The position numbers and the translations under genes were made by a program. From Paraflavitalea devenefica (GTDB lineage: Bacteria; Bacteroidota; Bacteroidia; Chitinophagales; Chitinophagaceae): a DNA stretch of 64,000 nt. The DNA is taken from NCBI RefSeq assembly GCF_011759375.1, contig NZ_JAARML010000002.1, forward strand, positions 186,001 to 250,000, read 5' to 3'. Under the pieces are notes generated by a model. The model did not search any database. It had not been told where the DNA came from and saw nothing but the letters and a program-made list of their open reading frames with translations. Positions 1 to 10,500 of the stretch are shown here, one piece after another (position 1 is the first letter of the stretch; the number at the start of each line of letters is the position of its first letter).

Positions 1-2370
1 GGGGAAAGCCTGGTGACCGCACACCAGTATGATATTACCCCTTACATTACGCCCGGCAAAAAGCAAACCATTACCATTTGTGTTGACAACGCCAACATCT
101 ACCCGGGGATCAATGTATACGCCAAACAATATCCTGCCAAAGAAAGCAGTGAAATGGCGCATGCCTATACCAACCATACCCAGATCAAGTGGAATGGCAT
201 CATTGGCAGTATCTCGCTGACAGCAAGACCAACCGTTTCTCTTGATAATATAAGGGTGTTGCCAAATCTACAAGGCAAAGAACTGGATATTCAGTACGAG
301 GTGAATAATCCTGCCGGTACTGCTTTCGATATAAGATCGTACGTACTTGATACAAAAACAGGTAAGCGTTGGCCGGCCGGGTTTACAAAAACCGGTCAAA
401 CAAGCAGGGAACTGATGGCCAGTATTCCCTTTGCCAAAGAGGTAGTATACTGGAACGAGTTTTCTCCGCAATTGTACCAATTGGTGACCATTGTACAATC
501 CACTTCTGGTAGGGATACTGTTAAAACCAGTTTTGGTATCAGGGAGTTTACAACAAAGACAGGCGACTTGTACCTCAACGATAACAAGATCTTTATTCGT
601 GGCAACCTGGAATGTATCATATTCCCCCTGAAAGGGTATCCGCCTATGCAGTTACCCGAATGGAAGGCGCTGTTCAACACGGCCAAAGCTTATGGATTGA
701 ATTCGTTCAGGTTTCATAGCTGGTGTCCACCGGCAACTGCTTTTAAAGCTGCCGATGAACTAGGCTTCTATTTGCAGGTGGAACTGCCGCATTGGAACCT
801 GAAAGTTGGCGGCGATACGGCTTCTTTCCATTTTCTTGAACGCGAAGCTCACCGTATACTCGATATGTATGGTAACCATCCCTCTTTCCTGTTTTTCAGC
901 ATGGGTAATGAACTGGAAGGGGATTTCGGTAAGTTGAATAACCTGGTAGCGGAACTAAAGAAGAAAGATAACCGGCACCTGTACAGCACCACCACATTTA
1001 CTTTTCAAAAAGAGATTACCGGCCTGCCACAACCACAGGATGATTACTACGTAACCCAATGGACCCAAAAAGGCTGGGTAAGAGGGCAGGGTGTCTTCAA
1101 CGATGAGCCACCTAATTTTTCTAAAGATTATACGGGTTCTACTGAGGGACTGGAAGTGCCTCTTATTTCCCATGAGATCGGCCAGTATTCTGTGTTTCCC
1201 GATATGAATGAGATTGCCAAATACAAGGGCAACCTGGTGCCGCAGAATTTTATTGGTGTGCGGGATGATATGGCCAAAAAGGGATTGCTGCACCTGGCTC
1301 CTGCTTACCTGAAAGCCACCGGCAAGTTTGCCACGCTATTGTATAAAGAAGAGATAGAACGGGCTTATAAAACAAAAGGGTTCGACGGATTCCAGTTGTT
1401 ACAACTGCAGGATTTTCCCGGGCAGGGCACAGCACTGGTGGGCCTGTTGAATGCATTTTGGGAAAGCAAGGGCGCTGTGACTGCAAAAGAGTTCCACCAA
1501 TATTGCAGTGAGCTTACCCCTTTGCTTCGCTTTCCGAAGGCAGTATACACCAATGAAGAAACGTTTAAAGCCGGCATGGAGCTGGCTAATTTTTACAAGC
1601 CGTTGAATAAGGCAGAGCTGCTGTGGAAGATAAGCGATGGCCAGGGAAAGGTGTTGAAAGCAGGAACTGCGGGCGTAAAAGATTACCCGGTAGGAAATTG
1701 TTTAGCGGCAGGTGAGATAAACTTTGACCTTCAGCGTATTACTGCAGCTACCAGGCTAACGATTGAGCTGACGGTAAAGGGTACCCCCTATCGCAATGCC
1801 TGGAATGTATGGGTGTATCCTGCCGGTTTGAAAGATAACAGTAAGGAGGTGATGGTTACGGCCTCTGTGCAGGAGGCATTGCAGGCGTTGGAAAACGGAC
1901 GCAAGGTACTGCTGTGTCCTTTACCCGATACCTTGCATGGCATAAAGGGAAAGTTCGTGCCTGTATTCTGGAGCCCCGTGCATTTCCCCAATCAGCCCGG
2001 CACCATGGGATTGCTCATCAATAATAACCACAAAGCACTGGCTGGTTTCCCTACTGCTGATCATAGCGACTGGCAATGGTGGGACCTGACCATACGCAGT
2101 AAAACCCTGGTAGCGGATGGCTTGCCGGAGCAGGCGATCATTGTGCGGGTGATAGACAATTTTGTACGCAATCAAAACCTCACCAACCTGTTTGAGGCAA
2201 AGGTGGGTAAAGGCAGTTTGGTCTTTTGCAGTATGGATATTACTACCGGTCTGGACAACCGGCCGGGCGCCAGGCAACTACGGTATAGCCTGCTGCAGTA
2301 TATGAACAATCCTGCGTTCAAGCCTTCTGTTGTATTGCAGCCGGTGGATGTGCAGAAGTATTTTAAATAG
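1..2370 (+). CDS. Glycoside hydrolase family 2 protein (5' end outside window)
   Basis: The reading frame is open to base 1, so the N-terminus is missing; the GTG at 13 is internal. What remains (about 789 codons) has the GH2 order: end of the N-terminal sugar-binding sandwich, Ig-like linker (about residues 70-180 counted from base 13), a TIM barrel from about 185 with FRFHSWCPP, and a C-terminal beta-rich part. The acid/base Glu is in SMGNELEGD (codon at 910-912) and the probable nucleophile Glu in LISHEIGQYS. The family comprises beta-galactosidases, beta-glucuronidases and mannosidases; the substrate cannot be read from sequence. It converges on the GH35-GH5-SusDC operon, so it probably belongs to the same glycan locus. 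Confidence 0.85.
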   Translation, partial: GESLVTAHQYDITPYITPGKKQTITICVDNANIYPGINVYAKQYPAKESSEMAHAYTNHTQIKWNGIIGSISLTARPTVSLDNIRVLPNLQGKELDIQYEVNNPAGTAFDIRSYVLDTKTGKRWPAGFTKTGQTSRELMASIPFAKEVVYWNEFSPQLYQLVTIVQSTSGRDTVKTSFGIREFTTKTGDLYLNDNKIFIRGNLECIIFPLKGYPPMQLPEWKALFNTAKAYGLNSFRFHSWCPPATAFKAADELGFYLQVELPHWNLKVGGDTASFHFLEREAHRILDMYGNHPSFLFFSMGNELEGDFGKLNNLVAELKKKDNRHLYSTTTFTFQKEITGLPQPQDDYYVTQWTQKGWVRGQGVFNDEPPNFSKDYTGSTEGLEVPLISHEIGQYSVFPDMNEIAKYKGNLVPQNFIGVRDDMAKKGLLHLAPAYLKATGKFATLLYKEEIERAYKTKGFDGFQLLQLQDFPGQGTALVGLLNAFWESKGAVTAKEFHQYCSELTPLLRFPKAVYTNEETFKAGMELANFYKPLNKAELLWKISDGQGKVLKAGTAGVKDYPVGNCLAAGEINFDLQRITAATRLTIELTVKGTPYRNAWNVWVYPAGLKDNSKEVMVTASVQEALQALENGRKVLLCPLPDTLHGIKGKFVPVFWSPVHFPNQPGTMGLLINNNHKALAGFPTADHSDWQWWDLTIRSKTLVADGLPEQAIIVRVIDNFVRNQNLTNLFEAKVGKGSLVFCSMDITTGLDNRPGARQLRYSLLQYMNNPAFKPSVVLQPVDVQKYFK

Positions 2371-2382
2371 ACCGTTGACATA

Positions 2383-2413
2383 TAAAAGGCTGTCCCGTAT
2401 CAGGGGACAGCCT
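2383..2413 (-). terminator. Terminator of the GH35 operon
   Basis: Inverted repeat AGGCTGTCCC (2387-2396), 6-nt loop, then GGGGACAGCCT to 2413. Read on the minus strand the stem is followed by TTTTATA, so it mainly ends the minus-strand operon whose last stop is at 2454. It lies between two convergent genes and may also slow transcripts from the GH2 gene. Confidence 0.7.
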
Positions 2414-2453
2414 CTATGGTTAGTAACGCCTTTCCTTATAATTACTGCCAGTC

Positions 2454-4307
2454 TTATTGCGCGCTTGGATTCAACTCATCAAGAATAGGTTTGTCAAGAC
2501 TCTTCAATTCTCTTTGTTCCGGTTTCAATAACTCCAGTACTACCACTTCGTTCTTTCCTTTTTTGAGCCACTCAACAGGCACATACAAGGTTTGCTGCGG
2601 TCCTATAGACCAATAGCGGCCCAGGTGGTGGCCATTGATCCATACACAGCCTTTGCCCCAGTTGCGCATGTCTAGGTAGGTATCGCCTGTTTCCTTCAGT
2701 TCAAAAACAGCCTTCTGCAGCACAGGCTCATTGGCTGCCGGTGATCTCTTTACAGTAACCGGCAGATTTGTTTTGTCAAATGGTAATGAATACTGTTGCC
2801 AGCCTTTCCATTCCTTACCCTTGAACAGCACTTTTTCTGTAATGCCTTTTTTATTCTTTAAGAGGTTCGGGCCAAAGTTGATGCGTCCCATATTCTCCAC
2901 CAATATATCAATAGTTACCAGGCCCGGTGGCAGGTCAATCAATAAGCTATCCTGTTTCAAACGCCTGTCCAATACACCAACTCTTTTGCCATTGATAAAT
3001 ACAATGCCATAATCGCGCAGCTCTTTAATAGACAACATACCCGATTGTCCGCCGGTTTGTTTCGTGCGGTACAGTACATAGCCATAAGCCTGCTGTAATG
3101 TTTCAAAAGTAAGCGGCGCCACAGATTTTTTAGGAACAGGTAATACAGAGAAAAGACCGGTTGGCTTCGTAAATGCAATGGTAGGTAATACGATAGCAGG
3201 TTTCGCTGCAGGTACTTCCGGTAATGACTGTCCGGCAGGCAGGTTTCTTTGAATAGCTTCGCGGAACAACATGAACTTGGGCGTTGCATTGCCGGCCTCA
3301 TCCAGGGGGGCATCATAGTCGTAGCTGCTGATCTGGGGTTCATAGAACCCGGTGTCATAGCAATTGGCGCCGTTCATGAAGCCGCGTGTAGTTCCTCCAT
3401 GGAACATATACATATTGATGGAAATGCCGGCTGCCAGTACGGTATCCAGTCTGCTGGCATAATTCTTCGCAGGTACCGTATGGTGTTTGGTGCCCCACCA
3501 GTCGAACCAGGCAGGATACCATTCCGCTACATAGAAAGGCCCTTTCCCATCATGGTATTTCCTGACCAACGTTTTCACCCTTTCCGGATCATCAATGCCA
3601 TTCACTGAAGGCAGCAATCCCGGCAAATACCCCTTTGCTACATCTTTGGCTGGATCACAGGTATATAAATGACAATCCAACCCTGCCTCGATAAACATTT
3701 TTCTGTTCAGTTCCAGGTATTCCTTGTCGGACCCATAAGAACCGTATTCATTTTCAATCTGCACCATCAGGATATTGCCACCACGGGTAACAAGGTAGGG
3801 CGATAACTGCTTGCCCACTGCCATGATATATTTCTTATATTCCTTTATGTATTGCGGTTCCTTGCTGCGCACTACCAGGCCCTTCTCATTCTGCAGCCAG
3901 TAGGGATAGCCGCCAAACTCCCATTCTGCACACACATAGGGGCTGGGCCTTAGTATCACCCATAAGCCTTCTTCCTGGGCTGTTTTTACAAAAGCAGCAA
4001 TATCATTATTGCCCGAAAAATCAAACTTGTCTTTTTGCGGTTCATGCAGGTTCCAGAATACATAGGTGCCAATGGTATTAATGCCCATAGCCTTGGCCAT
4101 TTTCATCCGTTGCCGCCAGGCCTCCCTGGGTATGCGTGGGTAATGGATCTCGGCAGAGATCATCTGGAAAGGCTTCCCATCGAGCAAAAAATGTTCGCTG
4201 TCATAGCCGAAACTGTGTTTGCTCTGTGCCGGTGTTAACAAGGGGGCCAATAGTAACAAAGCGATTACTGCCCGATGATTAACTGTTTTTTTGAATAGGT
4301 ACTTCAT
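2454..4307 (-). CDS. Beta-galactosidase, GH35
   Basis: About 617 aa, secreted, last gene of the minus-strand PUL operon. The start chosen (ATG ending at 4307) gives a classical signal peptide ending near TPAQS; an ATG at 4319 would add four residues. The GH35 barrel fills the first half: GKPFQMISAEIHYPRIPREAW near the N-terminus, acid/base region MVQIENEYGSYG (second Glu of ENE, about E187), and nucleophile region FYVAEWYPAW (about E262). The C-terminal third is beta-sandwich, ending with a galactose-binding-like piece (DMRNWGKGCVWINGHHLGRYW). The family hydrolyses terminal beta-linked galactose. The gap to the GH5 gene upstream is about 30 bp, which indicates co-transcription. Confidence 0.92.
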   Translation of the reverse strand: MKYLFKKTVNHRAVIALLLLAPLLTPAQSKHSFGYDSEHFLLDGKPFQMISAEIHYPRIPREAWRQRMKMAKAMGINTIGTYVFWNLHEPQKDKFDFSGNNDIAAFVKTAQEEGLWVILRPSPYVCAEWEFGGYPYWLQNEKGLVVRSKEPQYIKEYKKYIMAVGKQLSPYLVTRGGNILMVQIENEYGSYGSDKEYLELNRKMFIEAGLDCHLYTCDPAKDVAKGYLPGLLPSVNGIDDPERVKTLVRKYHDGKGPFYVAEWYPAWFDWWGTKHHTVPAKNYASRLDTVLAAGISINMYMFHGGTTRGFMNGANCYDTGFYEPQISSYDYDAPLDEAGNATPKFMLFREAIQRNLPAGQSLPEVPAAKPAIVLPTIAFTKPTGLFSVLPVPKKSVAPLTFETLQQAYGYVLYRTKQTGGQSGMLSIKELRDYGIVFINGKRVGVLDRRLKQDSLLIDLPPGLVTIDILVENMGRINFGPNLLKNKKGITEKVLFKGKEWKGWQQYSLPFDKTNLPVTVKRSPAANEPVLQKAVFELKETGDTYLDMRNWGKGCVWINGHHLGRYWSIGPQQTLYVPVEWLKKGKNEVVVLELLKPEQRELKSLDKPILDELNPSAQ

Positions 4308-4337
4308 GAATGTAATCATCCTGTCGGTATGTTAGAG

Positions 4338-5816
4338 TTATAATTGAACGATCTGCCATTGTTGATTGCGCCCGCCATTCCAGGGCCATTGTATTATGCC
4401 TGCACCATTGGAGCCGGAAGCTCCGTTCACGTCCAGCGACTGCCCGCTGTTCCGGTTGATCACTTCGTAATAGCCAAACCCCATGTCCAGTATTTTCCAT
4501 TGCTGGTTATTACCGCTCACATAATCCCATTGCACAATGCCGGTTCCTCCCGTAGTGGAACTACCGTTCACATCCAGTGCTTTATTACTGTTGCGGTTAA
4601 TAATACTAAAATACCCATTGCCAAGGTCCGTGATCTTCCATTGCTGGTTATTACCACCCCAATAGTCCCACTGAATGATAGTACCGCCATTGGCGGTAGA
4701 AGAACCGTTTACATCCAGCGATTTATTGCTTTGGCGACCTATAATTTTATACCAGGCGCTGCTGTTAAAACTACCGGCAGGAATGGTGATGCTGGTATTG
4801 CCCCAGGCATACTGCAGGCGCGAAAGGCCGGAAGTATTATTGGTGGTTAGCGTCGTTCCGCTGAGCGTGAGTAAGCTGTAGCTGTCGCCATTGCGCAATC
4901 CCGGCCAGTACACACAACCGATGGATCTTGCCAGCACCCGGTTGGTGATGCCCTGGAAATAAGCTATTTCTCTGTCCGAACCAGCCGCATTGATATAGTT
5001 TTTCCCATTGGTCATAGGTATACCAAATTCTGTTACGATGGTCCGTTCCGGATAGGCGATGGATTCAATGGCCGCTTCCCAGTCGGCAACCGTTGTTTTG
5101 TTGTTATCAAACCAGGTATAGTTGTGGTAAGACAAGAGGCAACTGCTCAACCGGCTGTCTGCACCCACTGCATTCACATCCTGTGCATAGCCGGCGCCAT
5201 CCAGTAATATGCGGCCACGCGGTACAGCAGGATAATTGCTGAGCCAGTTGGCGTACAGGTTATTCAGGTCGGTAGTGTTGTATCCGTGCGGCTCATTGAA
5301 TACTTCAAAATAAACACGGCTATTACTGCTGTATTTATTCACAACCGCCTGCCACATGTTCCAGAATTGCGTGGTATTATCTACCAGGCCGTCTTTCGAA
5401 CTGTTGCCTTCCCAGTAGGCAAGGATCACGTTCATGCCTTTATTCGTGATGGTATCAATGGCCCCTGTATAAGCATTCCACCAGGATTGCAATACCGTGG
5501 GCGGGTTAATGGGAAGACGTACCGTATTGGCGCCTCTTTGCTGGAAGGCGTTGATGATATTACCGGCCTTCGATTTTACAGCAGCATAATTGTCCGTGGA
5601 ATTTAGCCCGCTGATCACTACCCAGCCATCTTCAAAATTATCATCGGGATCGGCCCAGTTCAACCCTTTGAAAGCTGCTGTGCCCGAAACAGCAGTAGGT
5701 GTTTCGGGCACAGTAGCGGGTGGCGGATTGTTATCGGCTGGTACTGTTTCTTCAGTATTCTTTGTGCATCCTGCTACCAGGAGCAAGACAATAGCATACC
5801 AGCATGCATGTTTCAT
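4338..5816 (-). CDS. GH5-like hydrolase lipoprotein with ricin-B lectin domain
   Basis: 492 aa. A lipobox (LLVAGC, Cys17) predicts a lipoprotein, followed by a Pro/Glu/Thr-rich linker to about residue 48. A GH5-type barrel spans about 48-345, with the acid/base Glu in YFEVFNEPHGY (E175) and the nucleophile Glu in IVTEFGIPM (E263). A ricin-type beta-trefoil (CBM13-like) fills about 355-492, with three repeats carrying the QxW signature (NNQQWKI, NNQQWKI, NQQWQI). GH5 covers endoglucanases, mannanases and other activities, so the substrate is open. It sits between SusD and GH35 in the operon. The trefoil would help the enzyme hold galactose- or arabinose-bearing glycans at the cell surface (inference). 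Confidence 0.85.
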   Translation of the reverse strand: MKHACWYAIVLLLVAGCTKNTEETVPADNNPPPATVPETPTAVSGTAAFKGLNWADPDDNFEDGWVVISGLNSTDNYAAVKSKAGNIINAFQQRGANTVRLPINPPTVLQSWWNAYTGAIDTITNKGMNVILAYWEGNSSKDGLVDNTTQFWNMWQAVVNKYSSNSRVYFEVFNEPHGYNTTDLNNLYANWLSNYPAVPRGRILLDGAGYAQDVNAVGADSRLSSCLLSYHNYTWFDNNKTTVADWEAAIESIAYPERTIVTEFGIPMTNGKNYINAAGSDREIAYFQGITNRVLARSIGCVYWPGLRNGDSYSLLTLSGTTLTTNNTSGLSRLQYAWGNTSITIPAGSFNSSAWYKIIGRQSNKSLDVNGSSTANGGTIIQWDYWGGNNQQWKITDLGNGYFSIINRNSNKALDVNGSSTTGGTGIVQWDYVSGNNQQWKILDMGFGYYEVINRNSGQSLDVNGASGSNGAGIIQWPWNGGRNQQWQIVQL

Positions 5817-5862
5817 TGCAATCTTTTTAGGATGGTTTATTATATGATAATGCAGGGATGGA

Positions 5863-7560
5863 TCAATAATCAGGATTTTGTTCCAGCTTATTGTTGGAGG
5901 ATAATATCTCCGCCCTTGGTATCGGCAGCCAGTAATGTTTGGTTAGAAAACTGCGGCCGTCCAGTGCTACTTTGGGCGTATAGGTATAACCTGTAGCTGT
6001 TTTGGTAATGATGATGCCTCCTGCCGGTTTATTCTCGGTAACATCTGCAATCTTCCATCTTCTTACATCATAGAAGCGGTGTTCTTCAAAAGCGAGTTCC
6101 ACCCTTCTTTCGTACCGTATCGCATCACGTAAACCGGTCTGTGACACACCTGCGGCTATCTGCGGCATAGCTACTCCTGTTCTTGCACGCACCTGGTTAA
6201 GGGCGCCACGGGCTGAGAATGTAGAACCGGACGGAATCACATCAGGGCCGTAAGCTTCATTCGCTGCTTCTGCAAAGTTCAACAGTATTTCAGCATACCG
6301 CACATAGATCCATGGCTGAAAGCCTGCATTGCCCCAGGGGTTTTGCAAAGGATAGCTATCATTCATGAATTTCTTGAGGTAATAGCCTGTTTTGGAAGTG
6401 TTCCAGTTTTCAGGACCATCCTTACTGTCTTTACCACCGGGCGTGAATGTTTCAAGTGTAGCGCCCCGGTAGCTGGACCCATTGTACAGGATGGTGGCAT
6501 AAAAGCGGGGGTCCCTGTTGGCATAAGGGTTGGCAGGGTCATAACCTGAAGTAGGATCTGTAATGGATTTGCCATCCATCATTTGGTAATCATCCACCAG
6601 GTTTTGCAGGGGCAGGTTGCCGCCCCAGCCACCATAGCCATTGGGACCATTGGCAATTTCAAGGTGGGTATGATTGGCATTCTTGGTGTACAGGCGTGCA
6701 AAGATGATCTCTGGATTGCTGTTTGATAAGAACAGGTTGGCATAACCACTCTGGGAAATGCTGTATTTGTTCAGGCTGATCACATCCTGCGCAGCGGTAG
6801 CTGCTGCTGCCCAGGTGCCCACATTGTACAGCGGACTGGCTGCATACAATAGTAACCGTGCTTTCAGCGCCAGCGCTGCTCCTTTGGTAGCCCGGCCCAG
6901 CGGCCAACTGTCACTATTATCAGCGGGTAATCCTACTGCGGCTTCATCCAGTTGGGCCACGGCATAATCAATACTTTCTTTCAGGGAGGCACGTTGGAAT
7001 AAGGATTCATCCTGTAAGTTATCATTCAGTGCATACACCTTATCGCCCATCAGCACCGCACGACCGTAATTCCTGATGATGTCGTGGTAACGGAATGCAC
7101 GGATGAACTGCAACTCGGCCTTTAACCGCGTTTTGCGTCCATCGCTCATCCCCAGGCTGTCTATATTGTTCAGGGCAAGGTTGCATTCCCGGATGCTGCG
7201 GTAGCTGCGTGGCCAGATGGTGCCTGCCATGCCCAGGTTTTCCGGGGCCAGCAATCCCCGCTGAATGGTCCAGGTATTGTCATCATTGTTATAGATCGAC
7301 TCATCGGTGATAGAGCTCCACATGCTGTATTCAAATCCTCTTCCAAAGCCCGGATCGGTGCCGTCGCCTTCCTTGTCCTGCAGGCGTGCGCCAATATACC
7401 GGTTCACCACAAATGCTTCAAATACTACCGAGTCGGCAAATACAGCTACCTCCGAATACTTATCCGTAGGACTGATATCCAGGAAGTTTTTTTTGCAGGA
7501 GACCATACTGGTCGCTACTGCTATTGTATAAATGATAGGGAGAATATGTTTGCTTTTCAT
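5863..7560 (-). CDS. SusD/RagB-family glycan-binding lipoprotein
   Basis: 565 aa. Signal peptide with lipobox MVSC (Cys22), then the KNFLDISPTDKYSE start typical of SusD proteins. It has helical TPR-like parts and the conserved C-terminal SusD segment (YERRVELAFEEHRFYDVRRW), ending LEQNPDY. SusD proteins sit on the cell surface and cap the SusC channel to capture oligosaccharides. The gene follows its SusC partner by 17 bp, the normal pairing. The substrate is not readable; the GH35 and GH5 neighbours suggest a galactose-containing plant or microbial glycan. Confidence 0.95.
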   Translation of the reverse strand: MKSKHILPIIYTIAVATSMVSCKKNFLDISPTDKYSEVAVFADSVVFEAFVVNRYIGARLQDKEGDGTDPGFGRGFEYSMWSSITDESIYNNDDNTWTIQRGLLAPENLGMAGTIWPRSYRSIRECNLALNNIDSLGMSDGRKTRLKAELQFIRAFRYHDIIRNYGRAVLMGDKVYALNDNLQDESLFQRASLKESIDYAVAQLDEAAVGLPADNSDSWPLGRATKGAALALKARLLLYAASPLYNVGTWAAAATAAQDVISLNKYSISQSGYANLFLSNSNPEIIFARLYTKNANHTHLEIANGPNGYGGWGGNLPLQNLVDDYQMMDGKSITDPTSGYDPANPYANRDPRFYATILYNGSSYRGATLETFTPGGKDSKDGPENWNTSKTGYYLKKFMNDSYPLQNPWGNAGFQPWIYVRYAEILLNFAEAANEAYGPDVIPSGSTFSARGALNQVRARTGVAMPQIAAGVSQTGLRDAIRYERRVELAFEEHRFYDVRRWKIADVTENKPAGGIIITKTATGYTYTPKVALDGRSFLTKHYWLPIPRAEILSSNNKLEQNPDY

Positions 7561-7577
7561 TGTTTGCTTTTTTAGAA

Positions 7578-10500
7578 TTAGAACCGCACGTTTACGCCTA
7601 CATTAATGATCCGTTGCTGTGGGTAGAATTGGCCGCTGCCGCTACTTCCTTCCGGATCATAATCTTTCACTTTGGTAATGGTGAACAGGTTGAAGCCATT
7701 GACATACACCCGTGCTGATTGCATGCCTGCACGGGAAAGCAGATTTCCGGTCAGGTTATAACCCAGTTCCATGCTTTTGAGGCGCAGGAAAGAAGCGTCG
7801 TTCAGCCAGAATGTACTGGGGTACTGTGCGCCATTCACAGAAGCAGAAGTGCGGGTATCCACCCGGGGATAAGTACCGTTGGGATTGGTGGGGCTCCAGC
7901 GGTTATCGGCCCAACTGCTGTAGAAATTACCTACTGTGCCCGATTCCGGCAATACATATTGGCTCACCTGTGCCTGGCCCGAGAACACAAGGGACAGATC
8001 AAAGTTTTCATAATCCAGCGAGAATACAGCTCCATACATGATTTGCGGAATATTGCCATACTTTGTTCTCACCTGGTCGTCGGCTGTGATCTTTCCATCA
8101 TTGTTATAGTCCAGGAGAATGAGATCGCCGGGCTGTGCATTATTCAGGTGCGGTGTTTTGTCAATTTCTTCCTGCGTGTGATAAACACCCAGGGCTTTAT
8201 AGAGCAGGTAAGTGTTCAGCGGATGATCGGTTTGCCGTTGATAGGCCAGTGCGCCTGCTGCTTCATCTATGAAAACAATATTGCTCTTGGCATAGGTGAA
8301 GTTGCCGGTAACGCCATAATGCAGTTTCCTTTTCCGGTTATTATAACCCACCGTTGCTTCAAATCCTTTATTATCCACTTTACCGATATTCTCTGAAGGC
8401 ACCAGCGGATCGGCTGAGAACGGATTCACAATACCTGATACAAAAGGAATGGAGGCATTCCGGGTGGCCAGGATGTTGGAACGCTTTTGACTGAAATAGA
8501 TAAATTCAAAGGAGATATCCTTTAAGAGGGTACCTTCTATACCGATATCCATTTTACGGGCATCTTCCCAGTGGATATTGGGGTTGGCCAGCTTGGTAAG
8601 GTCCAGGCCCGGTACGATCACTGGTCCGTTGCTGGTTTGCACCACCACCTGGTTTTTCAGGGAGTAGTTGGTAAAGTACTGGAACAAGCCCACATTGTCA
8701 TTACCCAGGGCGCCATAAGAAGCGCGCAGTTTCAGGTCATTGACAAAGGATACATCGCTGAACCAGGATTCCCGGGAGATGCGCCAGCCGGCAGCTACAG
8801 AAGGGAAATACCCATACTGGTTGCCATCGGGGAAAGTAGAGGAACCATCAATACGCATTTGCAGATCGGCAAAGTATTTCTCATTGAAGTCATAAGACAA
8901 TTTACCAAAATAGCTTTTACGGGTAAAGCTGTAGCTGCTGCCATAGTTGTCACGGTCGGTAGCAGCCGTTCCGCCTTGTGATAGCTCCGGCGTTAATGTG
9001 CTCAGGAAGTTGATCCGGGAAGCGCCAAAAGTCTCCCGTTTCATTTCGCTTTGCTCATAGCCAACAAAAAAGTTGAAGTTATGATCTCCAAAATTCCTTT
9101 GGTAGTTCACCTTGATGTTATAGGTTGACTGCGACATGTTCTGCTGACTTTCATTTAAAGAAGCCGCATTGTTGTTGCCACCAACGATCCTTGAAGTGTA
9201 AGTGTTGCTGGCCTTATTATAAGTATATAACTGGTAAGGCGTGCTGAAGGCTTTCCCGAATGACCATGATTTGTCAAAAGCGGCAAATCCATCAATGGAC
9301 AATCCTTTTACGGCTGCAATATTGTAGCTGCCTTTGAGGATGCCATTGAATACCTGGGTGGGGTTCTTATTGATGCCGCCAATGCTGGTGGCCATCATTA
9401 CCGGATTATTGCCTTCAATACCGGCAGAAGGCAATCCGTTGGGATAGCGTGCCGGAATAGTAGAGTAAGCCCTGTAAATAGAGCGGAAGATATCGCCTGC
9501 ACCGCTGATGGGGAACTGGCGGCTCTCTTCACGGCCCTGCAGGTACAATCCTACTTTCAGGTCTTTGGTAATATTCGCGTCAATGTTAGAGCGGAAATTA
9601 TATTGTTTGTATTTGGTAGCACCGTTCCTGTACAGGCCATCCTGGTAAATGGAACCGGCGGAAACATAATACTTCACATTGTCCGATCCTCCCGATATAG
9701 AAATATTGGCCTGGTTCTGCAGCGCTGTTTTCTTCAGCGTTTCTTCTGTCCAGTCGGTATTGGGATAGTTCAGCGGATCGCTGCCATTGGCAAATTTGGT
9801 GATCTCTTCAGCCGAATATTGCTGGTTCATACCACCGGCCTTGTTGTTATAGTAGGCAATTTCATTGGCAATGGTGGCATAGGTAGCCGCATCTGCCATC
9901 TTGGGCAACCGGGTGGGAGAGGAGAAACCCTGGTTAAAGCTCGCGCTGATCACTGGCTTACCGGTTTTACCGCGTTTGGTGGTTACGAGGATAACCCCGT
10001 TGGCGGCACGGCTTCCGTAGATCGCTGCTGAGGCATCTTTTAATACAGAGATGCTCTCGATATCATTGGGGTTCAGTCTTTCCAACCCGCCTATTTGTCC
10101 AGGTACCCCATCCACTACGATCAACACATCATTATTGCCCGTAGTAGCCAGGCCGCGGATGGTGAAGGAGGAGCCATCATAGCCCGGTTCACCGCTGCGG
10201 TTGTTGATCACAATGCCTGAAAAACGGCCGGCGAGTGAATTGGAAAGGTTAGTTTGTGGGCTTTTGACCAGGTCGGCTCCTTTTACAACCGATACTGATC
10301 CGGTTAAAGTGGCCTTCTTCTGGGTATTGTAACCCACCACTACCACTTCACCGAGGCTGCCGTTCAGCAACTCCAGTTGTACTGTCAGATTGCCCGAACC
10401 ATCAACAGCTACTTCTCTGGTAGTATAGTTTACGTGGGTAAATACCAGGGTGGCATTTTCAGCGGCTGCAATAGTGAATGCTCCCTGTTCATTGGTGGTG

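Noticed and set aside
7719..8396. 225-aa plus-strand frame inside the SusC gene
   Set aside because: Antisense shadow of a strongly supported SusC gene, with no start context or family pattern.
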